Source of the DNA: Geobacter argillaceus
GTDB taxonomy: Bacteria > Desulfobacterota > Desulfuromonadia > Geobacterales > DSM-12255
Direction of reading: 5' to 3'
Assembly: GCF_007830735.1 (NCBI RefSeq)
Contig: NZ_VLLN01000008.1
Span: 102,867-166,866, forward strand
Length of the DNA: 64,000 bases
In this document: one piece after another, positions 34,188 through 43,562 of the stretch
Numbering within the stretch: position 1 is the first letter of the stretch
How the letters are laid out: each line of letters starts with the position of its first letter
Program-made: the position numbers and the translations under genes
The notes under the pieces: model-generated
Told to the model about the DNA's origin: nothing
Databases searched by the model: none
The model's input: the letters and a program-made list of their open reading frames with translations, nothing else

Positions 34188-36644
34188 ATGCCGGTTTATC
34201 AAGGACAGCACCCCCAACAGCCGCACAACCGCCGACAGCGGCGGAGCGGCTTTCGCACCATCACCATCATCGTCATTGTCGCCATCCTCATCGCCCTGAT
34301 GGCCGGCTTCGGCTATACGGCCTACATCTTCGCCACCCTCCCGAAAGTCGACCGGTTGGCCGACTACCGGCCGCCCATCGTTTCCCAGGTCTTCGGTGAC
34401 GACGGCAGCCTGGTGGGCGAATTCTACCTCGAGCGACGCAAGGTGGTGGAGGTGAACAAGATTCCCCGCCGCCTGATCCAGGCCTTTGTCTCCGCCGAGG
34501 ATGCCAACTTTTACAAGCACAGTGGGATCGACTACCTGGGAATTGCTCGGGCAGCGTTCAAGAACGTCATCTCCCTCCGCAAGAAGGAGGGAGCCTCCAC
34601 CATCACCCAGCAGGTGGCCAAGTCCATGCTCCTGACGCCGGAGAAGAAGTTCTCCCGCAAGATCAAGGAGGCGATCCTCGCCACCCGGATGGAGAAGAAG
34701 CTTTCCAAGGACGAAATCCTCTACATCTACCTGAACCAGATCTACCTGGGAGGCGGGGCCTACGGAGTTCAGCTTGCTGCGGAAACCTATTTCGGCAAGA
34801 ACGTGGAGCAGCTGACCCTGGCCGAGATGGCCATGCTGGCAGGCCTTCCCAAGGCGCCCAACAGCTACTCCCCCATTAAACACATGGACCGGGCCAAAGA
34901 GCGGCAGGCCTATGTGCTGGAGCGGATGGTGAAGGAAGGGTACATCACCCAGGCCGAGGCCGACTATGCCAAGAATACCCCCATCGTGATCCAGTCGATG
35001 AAGAAGGTGAACAACGACCAGTCCGCCTACTTCCTGGAGCAGATCAGGATCCAACTGGTGGAGCATTATGGCGAGGAGCGGCTTTACAAGGACGGCCTGC
35101 GTATCTACACCACCATGAACGCCGAGATGCAGAAGGGAGCCTACGACGCGGTGGTGAACGGCCTCAAGGCCCTGGACAAGCGCCAGGGGTTCCGCGGCCC
35201 GCTCCGCTACCTGAACGAAGGTGAGGTGGAACCGTTCTGCAGGAAGGTCGAGGACGGCATAGACACCGTTGCCCTGAAGCAGGGGGCCATCTTTCAGGGG
35301 GTAGTTACAGCGGTCAATCCGGCAAACGGGGACGTGACCGTCCGCGTCGGTGACCGGACCGGCTCGCTCACCCGCAGGCAGATGGCCTGGGCCGGAAAGG
35401 TCGAACTTATCGCCACCTACGGCAAGCCGGACGGTAAAGGGAAGGCGCTGCCGCTGGGGAGCGTCATCAACGTGTCGGTGGTTACGTCGGACGTCAACAA
35501 GACCGGTGCTCTCTTCGCCCTGGATCAGGAACCAGAGGCCCAGGCGGCTCTGGTGGCCATAGATCCCCGCACCGGCGGGGTCAGGGCGCTGGTCGGCGGG
35601 TACGACTTCAAAAAGAGTCAGTTCAACCGGGCCGTTCAGGCCCGTCGCAACCCCGGCTCCGCCTTCAAGCCGATCATCTACGGGGCAGCCCTGGAAAAAG
35701 GGATGACCGCTGCCGCCATCATCGACGATGCCCCGGTGGAGTACGAAAGCGGTAGGGAGAAGGCCTGGAAGCCCAAGAATTACGACAATATCTACCGCGG
35801 CAGCGTCACCATGCGGGAGGCGTTGACCAACTCCATCAACGTGGTGAGCGTCAAGATCCTGGAACAGATCGGGGTAGCATCGGCCATCGAGTTTGCCAAG
35901 AAGCTGGGGATCACCTCCCCCCTGGAAGCCAACCTGACCCTGGCGCTCGGCTCCTCCAGCCTCACCCCCCTGGAACTGACCAACGCCTATGCCGTCTATG
36001 CCTCGGGCGGCTATCGCCTCACCCCGTACTTCGTCACCAAGGTGACCGACCGGGACGGGAGAGTGCTTGAGGAGATCCCCACCCCGACAATCCCGGTCTT
36101 CACCCAGCCCAGTTCGGCCATGGGGGAGGACGCGCCGATTACCCTGAACCAGTCGGGTCAACCGACCCAACAAATCCAGCCGGCACCCGTTGCCTCCCCC
36201 CTCGCGCCGGTGCCGGCCACGTCGCCGGAGGTGGCCTATATCATGACCAACCTGATGGAAAGCGTAGTCACCAGCGGTACGGGTCAGCGCGCCCGGGCAC
36301 TGGGACGGCCGGTAGCCGGCAAGACCGGCACCACCAACGACATGAAGGATGCCTGGTTCGTCGGGTACATTCCCCAGTTGGTGGCCGGCGTCTGGGTCGG
36401 CTACGACCAGGAACGGTCACTGGGCTCCGGCGGCTCCGGCGGCCATGCTGCCGCCCCTATCTGGACCGAGTTCATGCAGCGGGCCGTGGCCGGACTCCCC
36501 TATATGGACTTCACCCCTCCCCGGAACATCACCTTAGCCAGGATTAATCCTCGTACAGGCAAGCTGGCTCGGGAAGGAAGCGAGGGGAGCGTCATGGAAT
36601 GCTTTGTATCGGGGACTGAGCCGACGTCATATGACGGAGAGTAG
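34188..36644 (+). CDS. mrcA: Penicillin-binding protein 1A (bifunctional transglycosylase/transpeptidase)
   Basis: An 818-residue class A PBP. A basic cytoplasmic start and one helix (about 24-46) are followed by the glycosyltransferase domain ([10 protein letters not shown] with catalytic Glu104, [15 protein letters not shown]) and the transpeptidase domain: SxxK as GSAFKP, SxN as TNSINVV, and [10 protein letters not shown] proline/glutamine-rich insert (about 640-680) precedes the KTG block. It polymerises and cross-links peptidoglycan. AGGAG lies 11 bases before the ATG. The HU gene lies downstream with its own promoter. Confidence 0.96.
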   Translation: MPVYQGQHPQQPHNRRQRRSGFRTITIIVIVAILIALMAGFGYTAYIFATLPKVDRLADYRPPIVSQVFGDDGSLVGEFYLERRKVVEVNKIPRRLIQAFVSAEDANFYKHSGIDYLGIARAAFKNVISLRKKEGASTITQQVAKSMLLTPEKKFSRKIKEAILATRMEKKLSKDEILYIYLNQIYLGGGAYGVQLAAETYFGKNVEQLTLAEMAMLAGLPKAPNSYSPIKHMDRAKERQAYVLERMVKEGYITQAEADYAKNTPIVIQSMKKVNNDQSAYFLEQIRIQLVEHYGEERLYKDGLRIYTTMNAEMQKGAYDAVVNGLKALDKRQGFRGPLRYLNEGEVEPFCRKVEDGIDTVALKQGAIFQGVVTAVNPANGDVTVRVGDRTGSLTRRQMAWAGKVELIATYGKPDGKGKALPLGSVINVSVVTSDVNKTGALFALDQEPEAQAALVAIDPRTGGVRALVGGYDFKKSQFNRAVQARRNPGSAFKPIIYGAALEKGMTAAAIIDDAPVEYESGREKAWKPKNYDNIYRGSVTMREALTNSINVVSVKILEQIGVASAIEFAKKLGITSPLEANLTLALGSSSLTPLELTNAYAVYASGGYRLTPYFVTKVTDRDGRVLEEIPTPTIPVFTQPSSAMGEDAPITLNQSGQPTQQIQPAPVASPLAPVPATSPEVAYIMTNLMESVVTSGTGQRARALGRPVAGKTGTTNDMKDAWFVGYIPQLVAGVWVGYDQERSLGSGGSGGHAAAPIWTEFMQRAVAGLPYMDFTPPRNITLARINPRTGKLAREGSEGSVMECFVSGTEPTSYDGE

Positions 36645-36696
36645 ATCTGACGCGGCTTCACAGCTTAAAAAAATATTTTTTTCTTAAAATAATTCC

Positions 36697-36724
36697 TTGC
36701 AATGCCGAAAATTATGTCTATAGT
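36697..36724 (+). promoter_or_regulatory. Sigma-70-like promoter of the HU gene
   Basis: TTGCAA (36697-36702) and TATAGT (36719-36724), 16-base spacer, preceded by an A/T-rich tract that could act as an UP element, as expected for an abundant protein. Confidence 0.65.
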
Positions 36725-36757
36725 TTGAAAAACTTTCACAAATCAGGGAGGTATCGT

Positions 36758-37042
36758 ATGACTAAAGCAGAACTCATCGATTCGGTCGCCAAATCCGCCA
36801 GCCTTACCAAAGCCGCTGCAGAGAAGGCCGTAAACGGCTTCATCTCCGCTGTGAGCGATGCGCTGAAAAAAGGTGACAGGGTCACCCTCGTTGGCTTCGG
36901 CAGCTTCGAGGTCTCCACCCGCAAGGCCCGCACCGGCCGCAACCCGCAGACCGGCAAAGAGATCAAGATTGCTGCTGCCAAGGTGCCCAAGTTCCGTCCG
37001 GGCAAGGCCCTCAAGGACTCGGTTACCTCCAAGAAGAAGTAA
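36758..37042 (+). CDS. hup: HU-type DNA-binding protein
   Basis: A 94-residue [22 protein letters not shown] at the start, [20 protein letters not shown] and [21 protein letters not shown] form the beta arms that hold DNA. It is a nucleoid architectural protein. The ATG at 36758 follows GGGAGGT; the frame to 36725 has no support. It is a single-gene unit between a strong promoter and a strong terminator. Confidence 0.97.
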   Translation: MTKAELIDSVAKSASLTKAAAEKAVNGFISAVSDALKKGDRVTLVGFGSFEVSTRKARTGRNPQTGKEIKIAAAKVPKFRPGKALKDSVTSKKK

Positions 37043-37095
37043 GCCCTGCGCTGCGATATTCTGCCGGCAGTCACGGATATCTGTTCATTCATATG

Positions 37096-37126
37096 AAAAA
37101 CCCCCGCCACAAGCGGGGGTTTTTTT
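37096..37126. terminator. Bidirectional terminator between HU and hypD
   Basis: A seven-base GC stem (CCCCCGC with GCGGGGG) extended by A5/T7 pairs around a five-base loop. The T run on the plus side is long; on the minus side it overlaps the hypD stop. Confidence 0.92.
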
Positions 37127-38216
37127 ATCTGCCGTATTTGTACGCCGCCGCACAGGTCCCCTCGGACGATACCATGCAGGCCCCCATCGGCGTTTCCGGA
37201 GTGCAGGCCCCGGCAAAGAGCGGGCAGTCGAACGGCGGGATCTTTCCCTTCAGGATATCGCCGCAACGGCACCCGGCGTGCTCCCGCAGCGGTTCCACCG
37301 GAACGGGGATAGCCCGTGCCGCGTCAAAGGAGGCGTAATCGTCCCGGATGGCCAGGCCGCTCCCCGGAATAATCCCAAGCCCGCGCCATTCGGCATCTGT
37401 CGGAACAAAGACCCTGTCGAGCAGTTCGCGCGCCCGCCGGTTTCCCTCCCAGGTCACCACCCGGCTGTACTGGATCTCCACCCGGCTCTCAAGGGCCAGA
37501 CACTGACGGACCAGCATCTCAACCCCCTGCATGACATCCGCCGGTTCGAAACCGGTCACCACACAGGGTATCCGCTGTGCCTCGGCAAGGTGGCGGTAGG
37601 CATGAGCGCCGATAATGGCACTCACGTGGGCCGGACAGAGATATCCGTCGATGCTGAGCTCGGGATCGGCGGAAAGCAGTTGCATCGGAATGGGGATGGT
37701 CTTGTGGGACGCCAGGACGAAATAGTTGGCAACTCCCCTGGCGGCGGCAGCAAGGATGCTGCCGGCAATGGCCGGTGCCGTGGTCTCGAAGCCGACTCCC
37801 AGGAAGATCACCCGGTTCCCCGGATGCGCTGCGGCCAGGGCCACCGCATCGAGGGGGGAATACACGATCCGGACCTCTGCGCCTTGTGCCCGCTCCTCCA
37901 TGAGCGAGGAACTGGAGCCGGGCACCCTGATCATGTCGCCGAAGGTGGCAACGATGGTGTCCGGCTGACGGCAGTAGGCCACGGCCTGATCCAGGTAGCC
38001 GTTGGGGGTGACGCAGACCGGGCAGCCTGGGCCGGAAATGAGCCGCACCGATGGGGGGAGAAGGCTGCGGAGCCCGTATTGGTAGATGGCCATGGTATGG
38101 GTGCCGCAGACCTCCATGAAGGTGAGAGTCCGGCTGCTCCCTGCCGCCAGTCGTCGTATTTCCCCTGCCAACCCCAGCACCAGCTCCCTGCTCCGAAACG
38201 CATCCTGATAGTTCAT
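37125..38216 (-). CDS. hypD: Hydrogenase maturation protein HypD
   Basis: A 363-residue HypD, the Fe-S scaffold on which the Fe(CN)2CO centre of NiFe hydrogenases is built with HypC. Conserved blocks: MEVCGTHTMAIYQYGLR (about residues 38-54), SGPGCPVCVTP, FLGVGFETTAPAIA, and the C-terminal HAGCRCGDIL and FDCPLFAGACTP cysteine groups. AAAGGT precedes the ATG. It is the last gene of the leftward hyp unit, ending at the HU terminator. No hypE follows it. Confidence 0.96.
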   Translation of the reverse strand: MNYQDAFRSRELVLGLAGEIRRLAAGSSRTLTFMEVCGTHTMAIYQYGLRSLLPPSVRLISGPGCPVCVTPNGYLDQAVAYCRQPDTIVATFGDMIRVPGSSSSLMEERAQGAEVRIVYSPLDAVALAAAHPGNRVIFLGVGFETTAPAIAGSILAAAARGVANYFVLASHKTIPIPMQLLSADPELSIDGYLCPAHVSAIIGAHAYRHLAEAQRIPCVVTGFEPADVMQGVEMLVRQCLALESRVEIQYSRVVTWEGNRRARELLDRVFVPTDAEWRGLGIIPGSGLAIRDDYASFDAARAIPVPVEPLREHAGCRCGDILKGKIPPFDCPLFAGACTPETPMGACMVSSEGTCAAAYKYGR

Positions 38217-38250
38217 GACATACCTTTGAGAAAATTGGTTATACGCTTAC

Positions 38251-38278
38251 CAGTCACGAGTAACGAGTCACCAGTCAC
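38251..38278. repeat. Period-7 tandem repeat (GAGTCAC/CAGTCAC), four units
   Basis: CAGTCAC, GAGTAAC, GAGTCAC, CAGTCAC in direct succession, filling half of the 67-base hypC-hypD junction. The unit GAGTCAC is the exact complement of the GTGACTC unit found at 54308-54328. Confidence 0.8.
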
Positions 38279-38283
38279 CGTTT

Positions 38284-38514
38284 TCACTGCATATCCTCTT
38301 CCGAGAAAACCTCCCGCATCATGGCCAGCGTTTGCCGGGCCTCGTCCTCGTCCAGCCTGGCAATGGCAAAGCCGGCGTGCACGATGATGAAATCTCCCAC
38401 CTGCACCTCGTCGGCCATGAGCATGAGGCTCGCCTGGCGCCTGACGCCGTCGATTTCTGCCACTGCGTCACTTCCGTCGATGCTGACCACCTGCATCGGC
38501 ACACCTACGCACAT
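38284..38514 (-). CDS. hypC: Hydrogenase maturation chaperone HypC
   Basis: A 76-residue HypC/HybG-type protein. It starts MCVGVPMQVVSID with the essential Cys2, and has VGDFIIVHAGFAI. It binds HypD and later the hydrogenase large subunit precursor, carrying the Fe(CN)2CO unit. AAGGAG precedes the ATG, which lies within the last codons of hypF (ten-base overlap). Confidence 0.95.
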   Translation of the reverse strand: MCVGVPMQVVSIDGSDAVAEIDGVRRQASLMLMADEVQVGDFIIVHAGFAIARLDEDEARQTLAMMREVFSEEDMQ

Positions 38515-40802
38515 AGATGACTCCTTCCGGCGATGACCGCCTGTCCCAAGGCCAGCCCCCCGTCATTGGGGGGAACCAGCCGGTGGGTGAAAACCGTGAA
38601 TCCGTCCTGTTCCAGCATTGTTGCCACCCATTCGGTGAGGAGACGATTCTGGAAAACCCCACCCGAGAGAGCGATCCGCCCGCAGCCGTGCTCCTTGCGG
38701 ATCGCCCGGCAGATGGCCGCCACGCCGAGCGCCAGGGAATGGTGAAAGGTTGCGGCAATGTCCGGCCGCGGCACCTCGGCCAGCAGTTCAGCCACAATGG
38801 CGGAGATCAGTGGCCGCAGATCCAGTTGGAGTCCCGCAGTGCCAGGTATGATGGCAAAGGGGTAGGGCTCCTGCACGTTTCCCCGTTCGGCCACTCCTTC
38901 CAGTTCGATGGCTGCCTGGCCTTCGTAGCTGGCATGGCTGGCCAGCCCCAGAAGTGCGGCAACAGCATCGAAAAGGCGGCCGCAGCTGCTGGTGAGCGGT
39001 GAATTTACCTGCCGCTCCAGCATCTGCAGGAACAGCTTCCGTTCCTGGCCGCCCAGGTGCCGGAAACAGCCCAGGGGGAGATCGAAAAGCCGTGTCCCAT
39101 ATCCTTCCCAGAGCCAGGCAATGGCCATCCGGAACGGCTCCCTGGCAGCAGCGTCCCCGCCCGGCATCGCTACCGGCCTGAAATGTCCGACCCGCCTGAA
39201 CGTCCGATAGTCCCCCAGGAGGAACTCCCCACCCCAGGCAGTCCCATCCAGCCCGTACCCCATGCCATCGAAGATCACCCCCAGCACCTCACCTTCCAGT
39301 CGGTGCTCGGCCATACAAGATGCCAGGTGGGCGTGATGGTGCTGGACCACCACCTTGGGCAGGCCGGCGATGCCGGCGGCATGGAGGGTGGAGTGGTAGT
39401 CGGGATGAAGATCGTGGGCCACTACTGCCGGCTCGATCGCCAGCAGCCGTTGCAGGTGGGTGATGATTTCCGCCTGGGCCGCAAAGGTGGTCGCGTTCTT
39501 CAGATCCCCCGCGTGCTGGGTCAGGAAGGCCCGGTCATTGCGGGTCAGGCAGGCGGCGCTCTTCAACTCCCCACCCACGGCGAGCACGGAGCGCTGGGCC
39601 GACGGCAGCTGCACCCCGCGCGGGACATAGCCCCGCGAGCGTCGCAGGAATAGTGGGGCGCCGCGGAAGACCCGGATGACCGCATCGTCCTCCCGGGTAT
39701 GAATGGCCCGGTCATGGGTCAGAAACCCGTCAACAATCCCCCCCAGGGCCGCCAGAGCCTCTTCGTCCCGGTATTGAATCGGCTCGTCGGAAACGTTACC
39801 GCTGGTCATAACCAAGGCAGCAAAGGTGTCCTTGAGCAACAAGTGGTGAAGCGGCGTTGCCGGCAGCATAACCCCGTAATAACCATTGGCCGGCGCCACC
39901 AGCGGGGCAATGGGATCTTTCCCGGCCCCGGCCCCCGAGCACCAAGCCCGCTTCTTCAACAACACTATCGGTCGTTCAGGGCCGGTCAGAAGCCGTTTCT
40001 CCAGTGCGGTCGGCTCCGCAAACCCGTTGATTCGCTCAAGGTCAGCTGCCATTACCGCAAAGGGCTTTTCATCCCGCAGCTTGCGCCGGCGGAGTTCGGC
40101 CACGGCAGCGGCATTGCCGGCATCCACGGCCAGGTGGTAACCGCCGGTCCCCTTTATTGCCAGTATCTGCCCCTCCCGAAGGAGACCGACTGCTTGTGAG
40201 AGCGGATCGCCGGCAATCTCCCTGCCTTGCCGGTCCAATAGCCGCAGACGCGGGCCACAGGCCGGACAGGCGTTGGGCTGGGCGTGGAACCTGCGGTCGG
40301 CTGGGTCCTCATATTCCCGCTGGCATGCCGTGCACATGACAAACGGGGCCATGGTGGTGGAGGGTCGGTCGTACGGGACAGCGGTGATGATGGAGTAGCG
40401 TGGGCCGCAGTTGGTGCAGTTGATGAACGGGTAACGGTAACGCCGGTCGGTCGGGTCGAAGAGCTCCCGCAGGCAGTCGGAACAGACGTCGGCATCCGGG
40501 GCAACTTGAGCAGCCGCCAAACCCGCGCCGCTTTCGACGATGGCGAACTGCCGCTCCCCGCAAGGGGGGAGCTCCCTGGAGTGCTGGGCGGTTATGACCG
40601 CCAGGGGAGGGGCCTCCCGTTCCAGAACGGCACGAAAATCCCGAAGGGATTCCTGCGGTCCCTCGACTTCGATCAGGACCCCCTGGGGCGTATTCCGCAC
40701 CCAGCCGGCCAACTGCCGGGTTGTGGCAAGACGGTACACATAGGGGCGAAAACCGACCCCCTGGACGATCCCTTCGATCTCGATGCGCAGTCGCTTGATC
40801 AT
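38505..40802 (-). CDS. hypF: Carbamoyltransferase HypF
   Basis: A 765-residue HypF that turns carbamoyl phosphate into the thiocarboxamide on HypE, source of the cyanide ligands. Domains in order: acylphosphatase (GIVQGVGFRPYVYRLA, residues 9-24), two zinc fingers (CSDCLREL to CTNCGPRY; CTACQREY to CPACGPRL), YrdC-like (KPFAVMAADL), and the Kae1-like carbamoyltransferase (VQHHHAHLASCMAEH; IALSGGVFQNRLL). The ATG at 40802 fits the family start; the frame extends to 40913 into hypB without support, and no strong ribosome site is seen. Confidence 0.95.
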   Translation of the reverse strand: MIKRLRIEIEGIVQGVGFRPYVYRLATTRQLAGWVRNTPQGVLIEVEGPQESLRDFRAVLEREAPPLAVITAQHSRELPPCGERQFAIVESGAGLAAAQVAPDADVCSDCLRELFDPTDRRYRYPFINCTNCGPRYSIITAVPYDRPSTTMAPFVMCTACQREYEDPADRRFHAQPNACPACGPRLRLLDRQGREIAGDPLSQAVGLLREGQILAIKGTGGYHLAVDAGNAAAVAELRRRKLRDEKPFAVMAADLERINGFAEPTALEKRLLTGPERPIVLLKKRAWCSGAGAGKDPIAPLVAPANGYYGVMLPATPLHHLLLKDTFAALVMTSGNVSDEPIQYRDEEALAALGGIVDGFLTHDRAIHTREDDAVIRVFRGAPLFLRRSRGYVPRGVQLPSAQRSVLAVGGELKSAACLTRNDRAFLTQHAGDLKNATTFAAQAEIITHLQRLLAIEPAVVAHDLHPDYHSTLHAAGIAGLPKVVVQHHHAHLASCMAEHRLEGEVLGVIFDGMGYGLDGTAWGGEFLLGDYRTFRRVGHFRPVAMPGGDAAAREPFRMAIAWLWEGYGTRLFDLPLGCFRHLGGQERKLFLQMLERQVNSPLTSSCGRLFDAVAALLGLASHASYEGQAAIELEGVAERGNVQEPYPFAIIPGTAGLQLDLRPLISAIVAELLAEVPRPDIAATFHHSLALGVAAICRAIRKEHGCGRIALSGGVFQNRLLTEWVATMLEQDGFTVFTHRLVPPNDGGLALGQAVIAGRSHLCA

Positions 40803-40840
40803 CTGTAACCCAGGGTAAAGGGAGAAATATGAGAACGAAA

Positions 40841-41632
40841 TCAGCGGTTCGTTACCGCTCCCGTTACCTTTTCTATTACTTCGGCCCGTCTCTCCCCGAG
40901 CCATCCGTACCACGCGTCCATGCCGGCGCCGGTCCGGCTGGAGAGCTGGAAGATCCTGATGCCGGGGCTCACCCGCCGGGCGAACTCACAGCAGCGCTCC
41001 ACGTCGAAATCCAGGTGGGGGAGCAGATCGACCTTGTTGAGCAGCATCACGTCGGCGGCATGAAACATCTGGGGGTATTTGAGTGGCTTGTCCTCCCCTT
41101 CGGTGACCGAAAGGACCACCACCTTGTGGTGTTCGCCCAGATCAAAGGCGGCCGGACAAACCAGGTTCCCCACGTTCTCGATGAACAGAATTTCCAGTTC
41201 GTTCAGCGGTAACTCCTCGACCGCATGGGCCACCATATGGGCATCCAGGTGACAGCCGGCGCCGGTGTTGATCTGCTTCACCGGCACGCCGGTGGCCGCG
41301 ATGCGGCGGGCGTCGTTGTCGGTCTGTTGATCCCCTTCGATAACCGCGCACCGGCTCGTGCCCGCCAGGTCGGTCAGGGTCCGTTCCAGGAGAGTGGTTT
41401 TGCCGGAGCCGGGCGAGCTGACCAGGTTCAGCACGAACAGCCCCTTTTCGCGGAAAAGGTGCCGGTTTCCGGCTGCCAGCCGGTTGTTCCCGGCCAGGAT
41501 ATCGGTCTCGACGGCGATTGTTTCCCGGCCTTGGGTAGCTGGCTCACCATGGTGATGATCCCTTTTGTCGTGCCCATCACCGTGATGGTGGTGCCCATGA
41601 TCGTGTGACGTGCAGCCGCAGGTGGTACACAT
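40841..41632 (-). CDS. hypB: Hydrogenase nickel insertion GTPase HypB
   Basis: A 263-residue HypB. The N-terminus MCTTCGC and a His-rich stretch (residues 9-28) store nickel; the P-loop [12 protein letters not shown] (about 72-83), GDQQTDNDA, metal site [19 protein letters not shown] and NKVDLLPHL form the GTPase. It delivers nickel with HypA. It lies two bases after hypA and 38 before hypF. The many histidines mean it could also buffer nickel. Confidence 0.96.
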   Translation of the reverse strand: MCTTCGCTSHDHGHHHHGDGHDKRDHHHGEPATQGRETIAVETDILAGNNRLAAGNRHLFREKGLFVLNLVSSPGSGKTTLLERTLTDLAGTSRCAVIEGDQQTDNDARRIAATGVPVKQINTGAGCHLDAHMVAHAVEELPLNELEILFIENVGNLVCPAAFDLGEHHKVVVLSVTEGEDKPLKYPQMFHAADVMLLNKVDLLPHLDFDVERCCEFARRVSPGIRIFQLSSRTGAGMDAWYGWLGERRAEVIEKVTGAVTNR

Positions 41633-41634
41633 GG

Positions 41635-41967
41635 CTAGTCAACCTCCAGTTCTTTAACCCGTAGTTCTTCGCCGCCCAGCAGGGAAAGACCGTAGCTGCC
41701 GCAGGCCGGGCACGGGTCGTAGTAGGCATGTATCGGAACCTCGGCCCGGCAGTCAGCGCAGAGCGCCCGGCCCGGTATCCGTTCGATGGAGAGCAGCGCC
41801 CCTTCCAGCAAGGTATCCCTGGTGCAGGCTTCAAAGCAGAAGGCCACCGCATCCGGCACCACACCGGAAAGCTCGCCGATCTCCAGCGTGACCGAGCGGA
41901 CCCGCCGGCCGGCAGCATGCTCACTGCAGATCTCCACGATACTCTGGGTGATGGACATCTCGTGCAT
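41635..41967 (-). CDS. hypA: Hydrogenase nickel incorporation protein HypA
   Basis: A 110-residue HypA with the nickel-binding MHEMSITQS start (His2) and the zinc site CADC/CPAC (about residues 70-92). It is the partner of HypB. The ATG at 41967 follows AAAGGGA; the frame runs on to 42120 but the family begins at MHE. It is the first gene of the leftward unit hypA-B-F-C-D and is divergent from a two-component system. Confidence 0.95.
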   Translation of the reverse strand: MHEMSITQSIVEICSEHAAGRRVRSVTLEIGELSGVVPDAVAFCFEACTRDTLLEGALLSIERIPGRALCADCRAEVPIHAYYDPCPACGSYGLSLLGGEELRVKELEVD

Positions 41968-42041
41968 GGCGTCCCTTTCCGATGGGAGAAATACTAGCAT
42001 AAAATGAGCTGTATATATGAAGTTTTCGCCGCGTATCCCGC

Positions 42042-42070
42042 TTGTCTGCCCGCCGGGGGTGGTGTATACT
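42042..42070 (+). promoter_or_regulatory. Sigma-70-like promoter of the sensor kinase gene
   Basis: TTGTCT (42042-42047) and TATACT (42065-42070), 17-base spacer, 50 bases before the kinase ATG in the 152-base divergent region with hypA. Confidence 0.6.
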
Positions 42071-42119
42071 TTCGCCGCCATGCGCCATTGTCTGCGGCGC
42101 AGCCCCAAGGACTGATCCA

Positions 42120-43562
42120 ATGAAACTGACCGCCAAACTGGTGATCATCATGCTCACGCTGCTGATCATCGCCGTTTTCATCCTCTTCACCCTGAACCAG
42201 CTCAGCCAGAACGACCTGGTCCAGGAGATCCAGGAAAGCTCCACCGAGGTCTCCAAGGCGATCCAGATGAGCGTGGAGGACCTGACCTCCGCGGACGACT
42301 CCCAGACCTCCCGCCTGACCGAATACATGAAGCAGGCGAGGGCCAAAGGGATCAACGAGATCAACATCATCAACACCGAAGGGGAGATCATCGATTCCTC
42401 CGACCCGGCCAAGGTCGGTAAAAAGCGCGACGTGCACAAGATGGAGCGGGGGCTCAAGGCCACTCAGGGGCACCGGCCGGCGGCCGGCAGTTCCCTCAAA
42501 CCGTACAACCTGACCGTGCCGGTCATTGTCGGCGACGAGCAGCTGGGGTTCATCCAGATCAACCTGCTCCTGGACAACATCCGCGACATCCAGCACGCGA
42601 ACTTCCTGCGCCGCCTGGTAGGCACCATCATGGTGTTCCTCCTGGGGATCACCCTGAGCCTGTTCCTGGCCAGACGCTACACCAGCCCGATCAACCGGCT
42701 GGTGGACGGGGTCAAGAAGGTGGCGGCCGGCGACCTGACCGTCACCTTTCCGGTGCAGGGAACCGATGAGATCGGCGAACTGGCCCGCAGTTGCAACGAG
42801 ATGGTGGAGCAGCTCAGGGAGCGGCAAACCCTGGAGCAACGGCTGAACGAGGCCGAACACCTCTCCAAGGTGGGGCAGCTGGCGTCGGGGATCGCCCACG
42901 AGATCAGAAATCCCCTCAACTACATCAGCCTGGCCATCGATCATCTGAAGGAGGAGTTCCGTACTGACTGCCCGGAGCGGAGCCGTGAGCTGGCGGCCAT
43001 TGCCGACAACATCAAGGAAGAGGTTCGCAAGGCCAATTACATGGTGCTCAACTTCATGAACTACGGCCGTCCCCTCAAACTCCGCCGGATGGTCGTCCCG
43101 TACCGGGAGATCGTGACCAAGGCCCTGGTGCTCCTGGAGGGAAAGCTGGCCGAGCAGGAGATCCGGGTCGTGTTGCAGATTCCGGACGACCTGCCGCCGT
43201 TGTGGGTAGACCCTGAACTGATGCGCAACTGCATCACCAACTTCATCACCAACGCGGGCCAGGCAATGCCGGAGGGGGGGACGATCGCTCTCGGCGCCAC
43301 CTATGCCCCTGACGAACGGCTGATCCGGCTCACCTTCAGTGATCAGGGGGTTGGCATCCCCCCGGAAGACCTGGACAAAATCTTCCAGCCCTATTTCACG
43401 AGCAAGGAAGCCGGTATCGGCCTGGGGCTCGCCATTACCGAGCGGATAATCCGGGAGCACGGCGGGGAGATCGGTATCGTCAGCAGCGTGGGGGCCGGGA
43501 CCACCTTCACGGTGGCCCTGCCGGCTGAGATTGCGGATAGAAGTATCAAGAAGGAGACGTGA
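42120..43562 (+). CDS. Membrane sensor histidine kinase (NtrB/AtoS-like)
   Basis: A 480-residue kinase: helix 1 (about 5-27), a periplasmic sensor of about 125 residues rich in charged residues, helix 2 (about 160-180), a HAMP linker (ARRYTSPINRLVDGVKKVAAGD), the phospho-acceptor His in ASGIAHEIRNPLNYI, and an ATPase domain with NFITNAGQAM, DQGVGIPPEDLDKIF and GIGLGLAI. No PAS domain is seen. AAGGA precedes the ATG. The stop overlaps the next gene start by one base (TGATG), so it is made together with its NtrC-like regulator. Confidence 0.92.
   Translation: MKLTAKLVIIMLTLLIIAVFILFTLNQLSQNDLVQEIQESSTEVSKAIQMSVEDLTSADDSQTSRLTEYMKQARAKGINEINIINTEGEIIDSSDPAKVGKKRDVHKMERGLKATQGHRPAAGSSLKPYNLTVPVIVGDEQLGFIQINLLLDNIRDIQHANFLRRLVGTIMVFLLGITLSLFLARRYTSPINRLVDGVKKVAAGDLTVTFPVQGTDEIGELARSCNEMVEQLRERQTLEQRLNEAEHLSKVGQLASGIAHEIRNPLNYISLAIDHLKEEFRTDCPERSRELAAIADNIKEEVRKANYMVLNFMNYGRPLKLRRMVVPYREIVTKALVLLEGKLAEQEIRVVLQIPDDLPPLWVDPELMRNCITNFITNAGQAMPEGGTIALGATYAPDERLIRLTFSDQGVGIPPEDLDKIFQPYFTSKEAGIGLGLAITERIIREHGGEIGIVSSVGAGTTFTVALPAEIADRSIKKET

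Noticed and set aside
34056..36173. A 705-codon minus-strand frame
   Set aside because: It lies opposite the PBP1A gene, which has clear catalytic motifs; the antisense protein shows only low-complexity Gly/His/Asp composition typical of shadow frames in GC-rich DNA.
42120..43562. Longer starts for the kinase, hypA, hypF, mqnP, pepA and HU genes
   Set aside because: Each upstream extension lacks a ribosome site or lies inside a neighbouring gene, and family starts fit the shorter form.
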